In this document: positions 47,358-56,408 of the stretch, one piece after another
Numbering within the stretch: the stretch's first letter is position 1
Layout of the letters: each line of letters starts with the position of its first letter
NCBI GenBank assembly: GCA_001798075.1
Contig: MGRG01000012.1
Coordinates: 266,441-330,440 of the forward strand
Reading direction: 5' to 3'
Length of the DNA stretch: 64,000 bases
DNA from: Deltaproteobacteria bacterium RIFCSPHIGHO2_01_FULL_43_49
Lineage (GTDB): Bacteria > UBA10199 > SPLOWO2-01-44-7
Program-made: the position numbers and the translations under genes
Notes under the pieces: generated by a model
The model's database searches: none
What the model saw: only the letters and a program-made list of their open reading frames with translations
What the model was told of the DNA's origin: nothing

Positions 47358-48005
47358 TGGTTTGGATGGGACTTTTTCCCAATCCTTTAAAAATTTATCG
47401 ATGCCGGCATCGGTTAAAGGATGCTGCATCAGTTGTTTGATGACGGCAAAGGGGAGTGTGCAAATATGGGCACCACAAAGGGCTGCCTCTTTGACATGGA
47501 TAGGATTTCTCACACTGGCAACGAGCACTTCTGTTTTGTAGTTATAATTTTTGTAGATTTGAACGCACTCGCGAATCAAATCCATTCCTGTTTCACTAAT
47601 GTCATCGAGTCTTCCCACAAAAGGGCTAACGATTGTTGAACCGGCCTTGGCAATGAGCAATGCCTGATTGGGCGAAAAACAAAGTGTGCAATTTGTTTTG
47701 ATTCCTTCAGAGGTCAGTTGTTTGATGGCCTTTAAACCTTCCGTTGTGCTTGGAATTTTGACAACCACGTTAGGGGCATAATCAGCAAGTCGATGCCCTT
47801 CATCAATCATCCCTTTCGCTGTCAAGCTGACTGTTTCTAGACTCACCGGTCCCTTGACCTCCTGCAAAATTTCCTTGGCAACTGTTTTGAAGTCACGACC
47901 CGTTTTGGCAATCAGCGTTGGGTTGGTGGTCACTCCATCCAACACCCCCATGGCATTGGCCTCTTTGATTTCGTTGATATCCGCAGAATCGATAAAGATT
48001 TTCAT
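47352..48005 (-). CDS. transaldolase / fructose-6-phosphate aldolase
   Basis: A 217-residue short transaldolase (TalC/FSA type): [40 protein letters not shown] with the Schiff-base lysine, [28 protein letters not shown] and the C-terminal [15 protein letters not shown]. True transaldolase and F6P aldolase activities cannot be separated by eye; the length fits the transaldolase-like FSA subfamily. The last codon and stop touch an AT-rich repeat. Confidence 0.93.
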   Translation of the reverse strand: MKIFIDSADINEIKEANAMGVLDGVTTNPTLIAKTGRDFKTVAKEILQEVKGPVSLETVSLTAKGMIDEGHRLADYAPNVVVKIPSTTEGLKAIKQLTSEGIKTNCTLCFSPNQALLIAKAGSTIVSPFVGRLDDISETGMDLIRECVQIYKNYNYKTEVLVASVRNPIHVKEAALCGAHICTLPFAVIKQLMQHPLTDAGIDKFLKDWEKVPSKPF

Positions 48006-48080
48006 GATAAGCTCCTTAATATGGCCCTCTATATTCTTTTAAGATGCTAAGCAATGGTTTTTTTGATAAAAGGGATCCTT

Positions 48081-49241
48081 ATGAAGGCTGATTTGGTTCC
48101 ACTCATTGTGGGTATTTTGGTTTTCCTCTCCAGTCTCATTTCTCTGAGAGTTGGCTTGTCGGTGGCCATTATCGAAATTCTTCTCGGTGCTGTTGCTGGC
48201 AATTTGGGTCTGGAGCCTCAAGATTGGATGCTTTATCTGGCCAGTTTTGGCGGAATCGTTCTAACTTTTCTGGCTGGGACTGAAATTGACACACAATTAA
48301 TGAAGGAAAAATTCCGGACAAGTTTTCTGATTGGTTTCTCTTCTTTCCTGCTCCCTTTTGTTGGGGTTTTTCTTTATGTCCGTTATGTTTCTCTTTGGAA
48401 TTTCCATGCATCTTTGATTGCAGGGACCGCCCTTTCCACAACTTCACTGGCAGTCGTCTATTCCGTTCTTGTGGAAACGAATCTATCCAAGACAGAAATT
48501 GGTAAAATCATCATGGCATCAACATTTATCACCGATATGGGAGTGGCATTGGCCTTGAGCATTCTGTTTATCAAACCGACTCTTTATACTTTAATTTTTC
48601 TGGTTGTTTCTGTCGTGGTCATCTTTTTTGCCGCTAAATTTTCCCACACTGTTTTTGATAATCCCAAGCTGAAAAATAAAGTGATCGAACCCGAGATCAA
48701 ATACCTTTTCTTGCTCTTGCTTGTGTTTATGTATTTTGCAAATCTGGGAGAAGGGCACGCTGTCTTGCCGGCATTTTTGCTGGGGCTTTTGATGTCCAAA
48801 CATTTTGACGAGACCAAAGAAACAAAAGTCGTTCGCAATCGCTTGAGAACGGTTGCCTACGCGATTATCACTCCCATATTTTTTATCGTTGGGGGGATGA
48901 AAGTTTCCTTAAGGCTTATTTTGTCTGCGGCAGGCCTGTTCGCAATTCTTTTTGCGATCAAACTCTTGACGAAATTCCTCGGTGTCTATTTTCTTGCAAA
49001 GAAATATATTCCCAATGGGAGTATGTATACGACATTGCTCATGAGCACTGGCCTCACCTTTGGAACGATTGCCAGCGTGTTTGGTCTTCATTCCGGGTTT
49101 ATCAATCAGGTCCAGTATTCTGTTTTGATCGGCGTTGTTATTGCCAGTGCGGTTATCCCAACCTTTATTGCTCAAAAGTGGTTTATGCCCCTCCATTCGG
49201 AAGACCTTGTGGAATTGAATTCTACTCCATCTCCAGAATAA
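48081..49241 (+). CDS. cation:proton antiporter (Kef/NapA type)
   Basis: A 386-residue protein with about 12 hydrophobic helices. LTFLAGTEID, the STTSLAVVYSVL region and ITDMGVALALS (with the acidic ion-binding position) fit the CPA2 sodium/potassium-proton exchanger family. No TrkA-type regulatory domain follows. ATG 48081 is preferred to an upstream frame start because AAAGGGAT precedes it. It converges on another ion transporter gene with a 20-base overlap. Confidence 0.85.
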   Translation: MKADLVPLIVGILVFLSSLISLRVGLSVAIIEILLGAVAGNLGLEPQDWMLYLASFGGIVLTFLAGTEIDTQLMKEKFRTSFLIGFSSFLLPFVGVFLYVRYVSLWNFHASLIAGTALSTTSLAVVYSVLVETNLSKTEIGKIIMASTFITDMGVALALSILFIKPTLYTLIFLVVSVVVIFFAAKFSHTVFDNPKLKNKVIEPEIKYLFLLLLVFMYFANLGEGHAVLPAFLLGLLMSKHFDETKETKVVRNRLRTVAYAIITPIFFIVGGMKVSLRLILSAAGLFAILFAIKLLTKFLGVYFLAKKYIPNGSMYTTLLMSTGLTFGTIASVFGLHSGFINQVQYSVLIGVVIASAVIPTFIAQKWFMPLHSEDLVELNSTPSPE

Positions 49242-50247
49242 AAAAGAAAATTGTCATCAATATGAGCCCAAGAGGAATTCCCAGTTTTGCCCACTCTTTG
49301 CTTTTAATTTTGAGTTTTGAAGCGGCGATGATGTTGGGAATATTGCCGGGAATCAACATTCCACCTGCAATCAAAAGTCCCATGAGTAATTTTTTGATTT
49401 GAATGGGTGTCATGGCAGGGCTGATTTCGGCGGCCGTGAGGGTGGCGTTATCCAAAACAGCAGAGGTGATATTGATCCAATAAAGGATATCTCCGGAGAG
49501 TTGGATCACATAGGTATCGATGACCGGTTTAAAACCTTGACCCAAAAAGACGAGTGCCATTACAAAAAGATAGACCTTGCCGGCCCTTAGAAAAATTTGT
49601 GGGTAGGCTTCTTCTCGTTGTTCGGCTTCCAATCCTTTTTTAGCCAGGTGGCCATGAAAAAAGATGGAAAGTATGGCTAGAGCCAGCACGGCAACGAAAA
49701 CCTCGATTCCCAAAAGTTTGGCCAGATACCAAAAATTGACTTCCGGCCATGATCTTAATTTGGCGATGGCGATTGTTGAGAGGGGCTCGCCGATGGGAGT
49801 TAGGACAGCACCGATTCCGATTGCAAAACAGGCAATGATCACCAAATCGGTCTCATGTTTTTTGTCGAGTTGAAGCATGCTAATGACTTCAACCAAGACC
49901 AAAGCAGCGATGATGGCGGTGATGATGCTGGAGGCCATTCCAAGAATAAGTGTTAAGAAAAAAACAAAGACCGGAATAGAAACTTTTTTAAGTGCTGCTT
50001 GAATAAACTGGTCGAGAAAGGTTCTTCCCCATTTGAAAAGGAGTCCAAAGGCAAGGACGGCCAATGTAATTGGGATGGGTTCTAAAAGGGCTTCCTCAAT
50101 AAGATGCCCACTCATCTGCTTGGCAATCAACGCCGCGGCGATTCCCATGACAAACAAAAAAACTTCTAAATTGTGCTCAATTTTTTTGGATGCGAAAGGA
50201 AGAACCAAAACAATAGCTAAAATGGCACAAAGTCCAAGTGTAATCAT
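49222..50247 (-). CDS. DUF1646 family transporter
   Basis: A 341-residue integral membrane protein with about 10 helices. TPIGEPLSTIAIAKL and AVLDNATLTAAEISPAM and MLIPGNIPNIIAASKLKIKS match DUF1646, a branch of the ion transporter superfamily related to NhaD/ArsB-like permeases. The substrate is unknown. The sequence upstream of its ATG is an AT-rich repeat, and its 3' end overlaps the neighbouring antiporter gene on the other strand. Confidence 0.83.
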   Translation of the reverse strand: MITLGLCAILAIVLVLPFASKKIEHNLEVFLFVMGIAAALIAKQMSGHLIEEALLEPIPITLAVLAFGLLFKWGRTFLDQFIQAALKKVSIPVFVFFLTLILGMASSIITAIIAALVLVEVISMLQLDKKHETDLVIIACFAIGIGAVLTPIGEPLSTIAIAKLRSWPEVNFWYLAKLLGIEVFVAVLALAILSIFFHGHLAKKGLEAEQREEAYPQIFLRAGKVYLFVMALVFLGQGFKPVIDTYVIQLSGDILYWINITSAVLDNATLTAAEISPAMTPIQIKKLLMGLLIAGGMLIPGNIPNIIAASKLKIKSKEWAKLGIPLGLILMTIFFFILEME

Positions 50248-50393
50248 AAAATCCTAAATCCTAATATCTAAATTCTAAACAAATTCCAAATCCTAAATTC
50301 AAATGTTCCAAACGGTATTTATTTAGAATTTTGAATTTTGGTCATTAGGATTTGTTTAGGATTTCGGATTTAGAATTTAGTATTTGTAGTAAC
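50248..50393. repeat. AT-rich palindromic intergenic repeat, copy 4
   Basis: AAAATCCTAAATCCTAATATC words on the left and GGATTTCGGATTTAGAATTTAG on the right, with AAATGTTCCAAACGG in the centre as in copy 3. It supplies the last codons and stop of folK. Confidence 0.85.
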
Positions 50394-50848
50394 TCGGCCA
50401 CGGTATTTTTAAGCAGAGGGTGAATCCAATCGGGGGCGATGTCGTTCAAAGGTCTCAAAACAAACCCCCGTTCGTGTAGGTGGGGGTGGGGGATTGTCAG
50501 GTCGGGTGTGTTAACAATTTGGTCTTCATAAAATAAAATGTCTAAATCAATGATGCGCGGCTGCCATTTTTTTTCGGAAGCCCTGCGCCCCATTTCATAC
50601 TCAATTGTCTTACAGGTTTTAAAAAGTTCCGACGGGCTTAAGTCCGTTTCAATTTGGACCACCCCATTTAAAAAATCAGGGTGGTTTTCTCCTGGGAGAG
50701 TCAATGCTTTGGTCTCAACCCATTTAGAAACTTTAAGGAGTTTGATGTGGGGATGGTCTTTTAAGAGTTGAACAGCACGCTTACAGTTTTTTTGTCTCTT
50801 TCCTAAATTGGAACCGAATGCTATGAAGACTGCGCAAGTCATGTACAT
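50345..50848 (-). CDS. folK: HPPK (folate biosynthesis), repeat-derived C-terminus
   Basis: Transfers pyrophosphate to 6-hydroxymethyl-dihydropterin. The 167-residue protein has FIAFGSNLGKRQKN, VETKALTLPGENHPDFLNGVVQIET, EYEMGRR, WQPRIIDLDILFYED and TIPHPHLHERGFVL, with the normal catalytic Asp residues. The final 14 residues (ILNSKSEILNKS and preceding LQ) are encoded by an AT-rich dispersed repeat, which has replaced the native end. Start ATG 50848 or 50842. Single gene in this orientation. Confidence 0.93.
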   Translation of the reverse strand: MYMTCAVFIAFGSNLGKRQKNCKRAVQLLKDHPHIKLLKVSKWVETKALTLPGENHPDFLNGVVQIETDLSPSELFKTCKTIEYEMGRRASEKKWQPRIIDLDILFYEDQIVNTPDLTIPHPHLHERGFVLRPLNDIAPDWIHPLLKNTVAELLQILNSKSEILNKS

Positions 50849-50883
50849 TTTTACTTGGCATAAAATGAGAGTTAGTGCAAACT

Positions 50884-51192
50884 ATGGATAGCGAGGCTCC
50901 AATGGCAGTTCAGAATCCCATAAAGGCTAAACGTGAAGAAATCCTGCGCATTGCTGCAAGGCATGGAGCACGTAATGTGCGTTTTTTTGGATCTGTGGCG
51001 CGAGGAGAGGCCAGGACAGGCAGTGACATCGATTTTCTAGTTGAAATGGAAAAGGGGCGAAGTCTTTTGGATCATGTGGCTTTGTGGCAAGACTTGGAAG
51101 AACTGCTTGGTTGTAAAGTAGACGTAGTGACAGAAAAATCCCTTCATTGGTATATTCGTGATCGCATTCTCAAAGAAGCCCTTCCTTTATGA
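50884..51192 (+). CDS. MNT-type minimal nucleotidyltransferase (antitoxin)
   Basis: A 102-residue MNT-domain protein: FFGSVARGEARTGSDIDFLVE holds the GS-x-ARGE and DxD signature. MNT proteins detoxify HEPN ribonuclease partners by modifying them. The C-terminal RDRILKEALPL is normal and its stop overlaps where the HEPN start should be, but only a fragment of that partner remains. A start at ATG 50902 is also possible. Confidence 0.85.
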   Translation: MDSEAPMAVQNPIKAKREEILRIAARHGARNVRFFGSVARGEARTGSDIDFLVEMEKGRSLLDHVALWQDLEELLGCKVDVVTEKSLHWYIRDRILKEALPL

Positions 51193-51193
51193 T

Positions 51194-51304
51194 GTGTTGA
51201 TTCATGGTTATATGGGCGTCGATTTAGACGAAGTTTGGAGTATTGTTGAAAATCAATTGGCGGACCTCAAGGCAAAGATCAACGCTATTTTACAGAAATT
51301 GTGA
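51194..51304 (+). pseudogene. HEPN (DUF86) toxin remnant
   Basis: An open stretch VLIHGYMGVDLDEVWSIVEN, ending AILQKL and TGA, is the last third of a DUF86/HEPN protein (family pattern -HxYFGVDxxxVW-). The bulk of the gene, including the Rx4-6H catalytic part, is missing; the MNT stop and the expected HEPN start are followed at once by this tail, so an internal deletion of roughly 80 codons is likely. The MNT partner is intact. Confidence 0.75.
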
Positions 51305-51331
51305 GATTTTGTGGGGCACTTTTGTAACTCA

Positions 51332-52489
51332 TTAAATTTTTTGAATTCTGCTGGCAGCCTCAATTAATTTTTCTTTAGGGGCTGTTAACGAAAATCGAAT
51401 AAAACCTTCACCCGCTTCTCCGAAGGCCGTTCCCGGCGTGACGACCACTCCGGAGTTTTCCACCAAATGGGTCGCATATTGAGACGAAGTCGCTCCAGTC
51501 GTTGGAACTTCCATCCAGAGATAAAAAGAGGCCTTTGGAGGATTTACTTTGAACCCCATTTTTTTTAAAGCCTCGACGAAACTATCGCGACGATCTTGGT
51601 AAGTCTTTCGAATGACCGGTGTTAATTCTTCTTCGTGATCGAGGGCATAGGTTCCTGCTTCTTGAATGGCTGCAAACTGCCCTGAGTCAACATTTGTTTT
51701 AATTTTGGCCAGGCCTTTCAATATTTCCGCGCTGCCTACTGCAAATCCAATTCTCCAACCGGTCATATTAAAAGTTTTGGAAAGAGAGTGGAATTCGATA
51801 CCAACTTCTTTGGCACCCGATGTTTGTAGAAAACTTAAAGGCTTCTGATTATCGTAATAAATTTCAGTATAGGCTGCATCGTGGCAGATGATCGTTTGAT
51901 GTTTTTTAGCAAAGTGGACCACCTCTTCAAAAAACTTCCGATCCGCGACAGCCGCTGTCGGGTTATTAGGGTAATTGATATGCATCAATTTTGCTTTTTG
52001 AGCGATGTTATCCGGAATTAGTTTTAAATCAGGCAAAAAATTGTGTGTTTTATGCAATGGCATCAGATAGGGGAGCCCCCCCGCGAATTTTGTGGCGACG
52101 GGATAAACCGGATAGCCAGGTGTTGGCACCAATACGATATCGCCCGGATCGACAAAGGCATAATGAATGTTGGCGATCCCCTCTTTGGAACCGATCAGTG
52201 CAAGAACTTCTGTTTGAGAATCTAGTTTTACACCAAATCTCTTAAGGTACCATTTGGCCACAGCTTCGCGAAATTGCTGAGTTCCTTCGTAAGGAGGGTA
52301 GCGATGGTGTTCCGGTTGAGCGCACGCAATTTTCATGCAACCCACAATGGGTCCTGGGGTAGGGAGATCCGGGTCTCCAATACTCAAATCAATCAAATTT
52401 TTCCCTTTTGCACGAAGCTCTTTTTTCTTTTTGTCGAGTTCCGCAAAAGGATAGGGAGGAAGCTGCTGAATACGTTTAGAATAATTCAT
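51332..52489 (-). CDS. dapL: LL-diaminopimelate aminotransferase-type enzyme
   Basis: A 385-residue fold-type I PLP aminotransferase: SIGDPDLPTP, YPPYEGTQQFREAVA, PGYPVYP, NYPNNPTAA, the PLP lysine in SLSKTFNMTGWRIGF, and FIRFSLTAP at the end. The overall pattern matches DapL, which turns tetrahydrodipicolinate directly into LL-DAP with glutamate. Its place after dapF-dapA-dapB supports this and implies the aminotransferase variant of the lysine pathway, with no succinylase genes. A general aspartate aminotransferase role cannot be excluded. Confidence 0.85.
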   Translation of the reverse strand: MNYSKRIQQLPPYPFAELDKKKKELRAKGKNLIDLSIGDPDLPTPGPIVGCMKIACAQPEHHRYPPYEGTQQFREAVAKWYLKRFGVKLDSQTEVLALIGSKEGIANIHYAFVDPGDIVLVPTPGYPVYPVATKFAGGLPYLMPLHKTHNFLPDLKLIPDNIAQKAKLMHINYPNNPTAAVADRKFFEEVVHFAKKHQTIICHDAAYTEIYYDNQKPLSFLQTSGAKEVGIEFHSLSKTFNMTGWRIGFAVGSAEILKGLAKIKTNVDSGQFAAIQEAGTYALDHEEELTPVIRKTYQDRRDSFVEALKKMGFKVNPPKASFYLWMEVPTTGATSSQYATHLVENSGVVVTPGTAFGEAGEGFIRFSLTAPKEKLIEAASRIQKI

Positions 52490-52492
52490 TTT

Positions 52493-52527
52493 AGTACGCT
52501 GGTACGATAGTACGATAGTACGATGGT
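52493..52527. repeat. tandem GTACGATA repeat
   Basis: AGTACGCTG-GTACGATA-GTACGATA-GTACGATG: three to four 8-base units directly upstream of the dapL start codon, in the short gap to dapB. Tandem copies of this word occur in other environmental genomes; length variation could alter dapL expression. Confidence 0.7.
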
Positions 52528-52531
52528 AAAA

Positions 52532-53212
52532 TCAAGAAGACACTAAGCTCAATACATCTGCCATCGAATAGAGTCCAGGTTTTTTGCCGACAATCCACTT
52601 CGCAGCTTTGAGAGCCCCTTCAGCAAAGACTTTTCTATCGATCGCTCGGTGAAGGATTGCCAAATGCTCCGATGGAGAACCAAAAACAATAGTGTGATCT
52701 CCTACCACATCTCCTTCACGAAGCGATTGGATCGGAGGTTTTACACCCGTTGTTTCTTGAACAATCATCCCCATCATTTTGGCTGTCCCTGAGGGCTGAT
52801 CTTTTTTGCGGATATGATGCGTTTCAGAAATTTCTACCTGATAATCTTTCCCCACAGCTTTTGCGGCCAGTGCAATCATCTGAAACATCAAATTCACCCC
52901 CACCGACATGTTTGGGGAATAAACAATAGGAATAGTTTGCCCTGCCTCTTTGAGGCTCCCCATTTGATCGCTACTTAAGCCGGTTGCCCCAATCACAATC
53001 GGTTTTTTATGTTGGAGGGCTAATTGTAAATGATGGTTGGTTGCCTCAGGAAGACTAAAATCGATGATCACCTCTCCATGCTGAATGCTTGTCTCCAACG
53101 GAGATTGTTTCGAAACCTTGCCAACCACTTTCCAATCTTTGGAATGTTCGGCCAGTTGACAAATCAATGTTCCCATTCTGCCCGTTGCACCACAAACGAC
53201 CAGTGAAATCAT
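52532..53212 (-). CDS. dapB: 4-hydroxy-tetrahydrodipicolinate reductase
   Basis: Reduces the DapA product with NAD(P)H. 226 residues, shorter than the usual 240-270, but complete: VVCGATGRMG (nucleotide site), IDFSLPEATNHHLQ, IGATGLSS, SPNMSVGVN and the catalytic ETHHIRKKDQPSGTA. The ATG overlaps the dapA stop by four bases. Confidence 0.95.
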   Translation of the reverse strand: MISLVVCGATGRMGTLICQLAEHSKDWKVVGKVSKQSPLETSIQHGEVIIDFSLPEATNHHLQLALQHKKPIVIGATGLSSDQMGSLKEAGQTIPIVYSPNMSVGVNLMFQMIALAAKAVGKDYQVEISETHHIRKKDQPSGTAKMMGMIVQETTGVKPPIQSLREGDVVGDHTIVFGSPSEHLAILHRAIDRKVFAEGALKAAKWIVGKKPGLYSMADVLSLVSS

Positions 53213-54090
53213 ATCAGCTCTTCTTTCTTGAGGACTTCTTTCAACTTTATTTTATTTTTTTGTTCCATAGGGCAAAGTGGCAAACGAAATTCTTCCTTGC
53301 ATTTATTCATCATTGCCAGAGCTGTTTTGACCGGTATTGGATTCGTTTCAATGAACAAAATTTTGTTTAAAGTTTGCAAGCTTTCGTGTTCGATTAGAGC
53401 CTCTTTTCTATTATTGTTTAAAAAATCTTTCCAGACTTTTGCCACTCTTTTGGGAACAATGTTTGCAGTGACAGAAATGGTGCCGTTTCCCCCCAACATA
53501 TATATTTGTGTGTTGAGCGCATCATCTCCGGAGACAACAGAAAAATGGTCTGGTGTCTCTTTGATGATCTGATCGATTTGCTCCAATTTTCCGGAAGCCT
53601 CTTTGACCCCCACAATGGTGGCAATTTTCGAGAGTCGAATGACCGTTGTTGCTTCCAGATTGACTGCGGTTCTTACTGGGACATTGTAAAGAACCATCGG
53701 CAGGTCCACCGCTTTTGCAATGGCCTCAAAGTGTTGAAACAAACCTTCCTGGGTCGGTTTGTTGTAATAAGGTGTGACTTGCAGTGTTCCTTGTGCGCCG
53801 GCTTTTTTCGCCTGTTTGGTTAGTTTGATCGCATTTTCGGTCGCGTTGGAGCCACATCCAGCCAGCACAGGGACCCTTCCAGAAACTTGTTCCACTGTGA
53901 CAGAAACGACTCTTTCATGTTCTTCATAGCTGAGTGTTGGGGCTTCTCCTGTTGTGCCGCAGGGAACCAGGCAGGAGGTTCCCTCAGCGATTTGCCAATC
54001 GATAAGATGACGCAAAGCCTTCTCATCCACCTTTCCATTATCAAAAGGGGTGATAAGGGCTGTCATCGATCCTTCAAAAAGTAATTTCAT
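53209..54090 (-). CDS. dapA: 4-hydroxy-tetrahydrodipicolinate synthase
   Basis: Condenses pyruvate with aspartate semialdehyde. 293 residues, TIM barrel: ALITPFDNGKVD, VPCGTTGEAPTLSYEEH, VTPYYNKPTQEGLFQHF (catalytic Tyr), VGVKEASGKL (Schiff-base Lys) and GDDALNTQIYMLGGNGTISV. The ATG shares one base with the dapF stop (TGATG), and dapB overlaps the end, so the three genes form one operon. Confidence 0.97.
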   Translation of the reverse strand: MKLLFEGSMTALITPFDNGKVDEKALRHLIDWQIAEGTSCLVPCGTTGEAPTLSYEEHERVVSVTVEQVSGRVPVLAGCGSNATENAIKLTKQAKKAGAQGTLQVTPYYNKPTQEGLFQHFEAIAKAVDLPMVLYNVPVRTAVNLEATTVIRLSKIATIVGVKEASGKLEQIDQIIKETPDHFSVVSGDDALNTQIYMLGGNGTISVTANIVPKRVAKVWKDFLNNNRKEALIEHESLQTLNKILFIETNPIPVKTALAMMNKCKEEFRLPLCPMEQKNKIKLKEVLKKEELI

Positions 54091-54926
54091 CAGACGCGGA
54101 TTTGACCTTCAAAAACTTTTTCGGCGGGGCCAGAAAGCCAGACGGTATTATTATTGCGGTTCCATTCGACTTCCAATTTGCCACCCGGAAGTTCCACTTT
54201 AGTTTTGCGATCGGTAAAACCATTCAGCACGCTAGCCACCAATGATGCCGCAGCTGCCGTGCCACAAGCTAGTGTTTCTCCAACACCACGCTCCCACACT
54301 CTTACTTTTATTTCATTCGTCGACAGAACATTGACGAAACTAACATTAGTACGATGTGGAAAAAGGTGATAGTTTTCAAGGAGGGGCCCAAATTTTTCCA
54401 CGGGAAAGGTATCTAAATTTTCTTGAAAGATGATACAATGAGGATTGCCTAAAGAAAGACAGGTGATTCTGAAATCTTTACTTTCAATTTTTAAAGGGCG
54501 ATTGATGATTCTTCCGCTTAAATTTACCGGAATTTCTTTTCCCTTCAGCTTTGGTTCTCCCAAATTGACGTCAACATTTTTTGAAGTGACACGAACTTGT
54601 CTAATGCCGGCCAGTGTTTCAATGTTCATCTCTTTTTTCTGTGTGTATTTCGCCTCTTTAATATAGCGGGCAAGACAGCGAATACCATTTCCACACATTT
54701 CGGCCTCTGAGCCATCGGCATTGAAAATCTGCATTTTGAAGTCGGCCTTGCGTGATTTAGACAAAAGAAGCATCTGGTCACCCCCAATGCCATATTTGCG
54801 GTTACAAATCTTTCTGGCCAGGCGTTGAGGGTTTTGGGGTTTCGATTTGAGACAATCTATAATGATGCAGTCGTTCCCAGCCCCTTGCATCTTGATAAAA
54901 TGGATCGGTTTTTGGTTAACGGCCAT
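54090..54926 (-). CDS. dapF: diaminopimelate epimerase
   Basis: Converts LL-DAP to meso-DAP for peptidoglycan and lysine. 278 residues: MQGAGNDCIIID, FNADGSEAEMCGNGIRCLARY with the first catalytic Cys, GNPHCI, and GETLACGTAAAAS with the second. First gene of the dapF-dapA-dapB-dapL operon. Required by the DapL route, which yields LL-DAP. Confidence 0.97.
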   Translation of the reverse strand: MAVNQKPIHFIKMQGAGNDCIIIDCLKSKPQNPQRLARKICNRKYGIGGDQMLLLSKSRKADFKMQIFNADGSEAEMCGNGIRCLARYIKEAKYTQKKEMNIETLAGIRQVRVTSKNVDVNLGEPKLKGKEIPVNLSGRIINRPLKIESKDFRITCLSLGNPHCIIFQENLDTFPVEKFGPLLENYHLFPHRTNVSFVNVLSTNEIKVRVWERGVGETLACGTAAAASLVASVLNGFTDRKTKVELPGGKLEVEWNRNNNTVWLSGPAEKVFEGQIRV

Positions 54927-55032
54927 ACAAATTGCTCTAAGTAGCTGAAATCATTATAAAAAAACTTAAGAGATACTAGCAGGCTCAATTTTGGGTGTCA
55001 AGTTTTATATGGATGCCTTAAGGACCTTTTCC

Positions 55033-55061
55033 TTGACTTTTGGGGCAGGTGTATACATACT
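55033..55061 (+). promoter_or_regulatory. possible sigma-70 promoter of rho
   Basis: TTGACT, 17 bases, CATACT. The leader to the rho ATG (55161) is about 93 bases and ends with GAGGAGG. The rest of the 54927-55160 gap shows no gene. Confidence 0.4.
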
Positions 55062-55160
55062 TAAACCTAGTTAGATTCCAAAAATCCTCAGTAAAATAGA
55101 AAACATATCGAACAATCCAATCCATAGAAAGAACGTGAACCCGCCTAGAGGAGGAACAAT

Positions 55161-56408
55161 ATGCATTTAAGTGAGCTAAAGGCCAAGAAGATTGGTGAGC
55201 TTTTGGAAACAGCCCATCAAATGAGTATCGAGGGGGCTGCGAATTTGCGTAAACAGGAGCTGATTTTCGCCCTCTTGCAAGCCCACGCTGAAAAAAGTGG
55301 GGCCATTTATGGCGAAGGGGTTTTGGAATGCCTTCCCGACGGTTTTGGATTCTTAAGATCTCCCGATTACAACTATCTCCCCGGTCCTGATGATATTTAT
55401 GTCTCTCCCTCCCAGATTCGTCGTTTTATGATGCGCACGGGTGATACCGTTTCAGGGCAGATTCGTCCTCCAAAAGATTCGGAGCGTTATTTTGCGTTGC
55501 TCAAGGTGGAGCAAATCAATCTAGAACCGGCCGACGAAAAGAGGGAAAAAATTCTTTTTGATAACCTGACACCTTTATACCCAGAGTCTAGACTTAATTT
55601 GGAATTCGATAAAAATAATTATTCAACCCGTATTATGGATTTGCTATCGCCTATCGGTAAAGGACAGCGTGGATTGATTGTTTCTCCTCCGAGGGCTGGC
55701 AAAACGATTTTGCTTCAAAACATTGCGAATGCGATCACTAAAAATCATCCCGAAGTGAATTTAATTGTGTTGCTCATCGATGAGAGACCCGAAGAAGTGA
55801 CCGATATGCAGCGCAATGTTAAAGCAGAGGTGGTCTCTTCTACCTTTGATGAGCCTGCACAGCGCCACGTTCAGGTGGCCGAGATGGTTTTGGAAAAGGC
55901 GAAGCGTTTGGTTGAAAATAAAAAGGATGTGGTGATTCTTTTAGATAGTATTACTCGTTTGGCCAGAGCCTATAACGCCGTGGTTCCACCTTCTGGTAAA
56001 ATTCTTTCAGGGGGTGTTGATTCAAACGCCCTTCACAAGCCGAAACGTTTCTTTGGCGCCGCCAGAAATATTGAGGAGGGTGGTTCCTTGACCATCATGG
56101 GGACTGCCTTGATTGATACCGGTAGTCGGATGGATGAAGTCATTTTTGAAGAGTTTAAGGGAACCGGCAACATGGAAATCATTCTCGATCGTAAGCTGAT
56201 GGAAAAAAGAATTTTCCCGTGCATGGATGTTGCCAAATCAGGAACGAGAAAAGAAGAGCTGCTGATCCCAGAAAATGTTTTACAACGCGCTTGGTTGTTA
56301 CGCAAACTCCTGACTCCCATGAGTACGGTCGATGCGATGGAGTTTTTGTTGGACAAAGTTCGTCCAACCAAAACCAACAAAGAATTTTTGGACAGCATGA
56401 ATTCTTAA
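55161..56408 (+). CDS. rho: transcription termination factor Rho
   Basis: A hexameric RNA helicase that ends transcripts. 415 residues: N-terminal helical Rho_N segment ([14 protein letters not shown]), cold-shock-like RNA-binding domain ([32 protein letters not shown] in part), Walker [11 protein letters not shown] near residue 175, [12 protein letters not shown], and the Q/R-loop region [20 protein letters not shown] and [19 protein letters not shown] (in part). It is monocistronic and its stop overlaps the convergent gene by four bases. Confidence 0.97.
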   Translation: MHLSELKAKKIGELLETAHQMSIEGAANLRKQELIFALLQAHAEKSGAIYGEGVLECLPDGFGFLRSPDYNYLPGPDDIYVSPSQIRRFMMRTGDTVSGQIRPPKDSERYFALLKVEQINLEPADEKREKILFDNLTPLYPESRLNLEFDKNNYSTRIMDLLSPIGKGQRGLIVSPPRAGKTILLQNIANAITKNHPEVNLIVLLIDERPEEVTDMQRNVKAEVVSSTFDEPAQRHVQVAEMVLEKAKRLVENKKDVVILLDSITRLARAYNAVVPPSGKILSGGVDSNALHKPKRFFGAARNIEEGGSLTIMGTALIDTGSRMDEVIFEEFKGTGNMEIILDRKLMEKRIFPCMDVAKSGTRKEELLIPENVLQRAWLLRKLLTPMSTVDAMEFLLDKVRPTKTNKEFLDSMNS

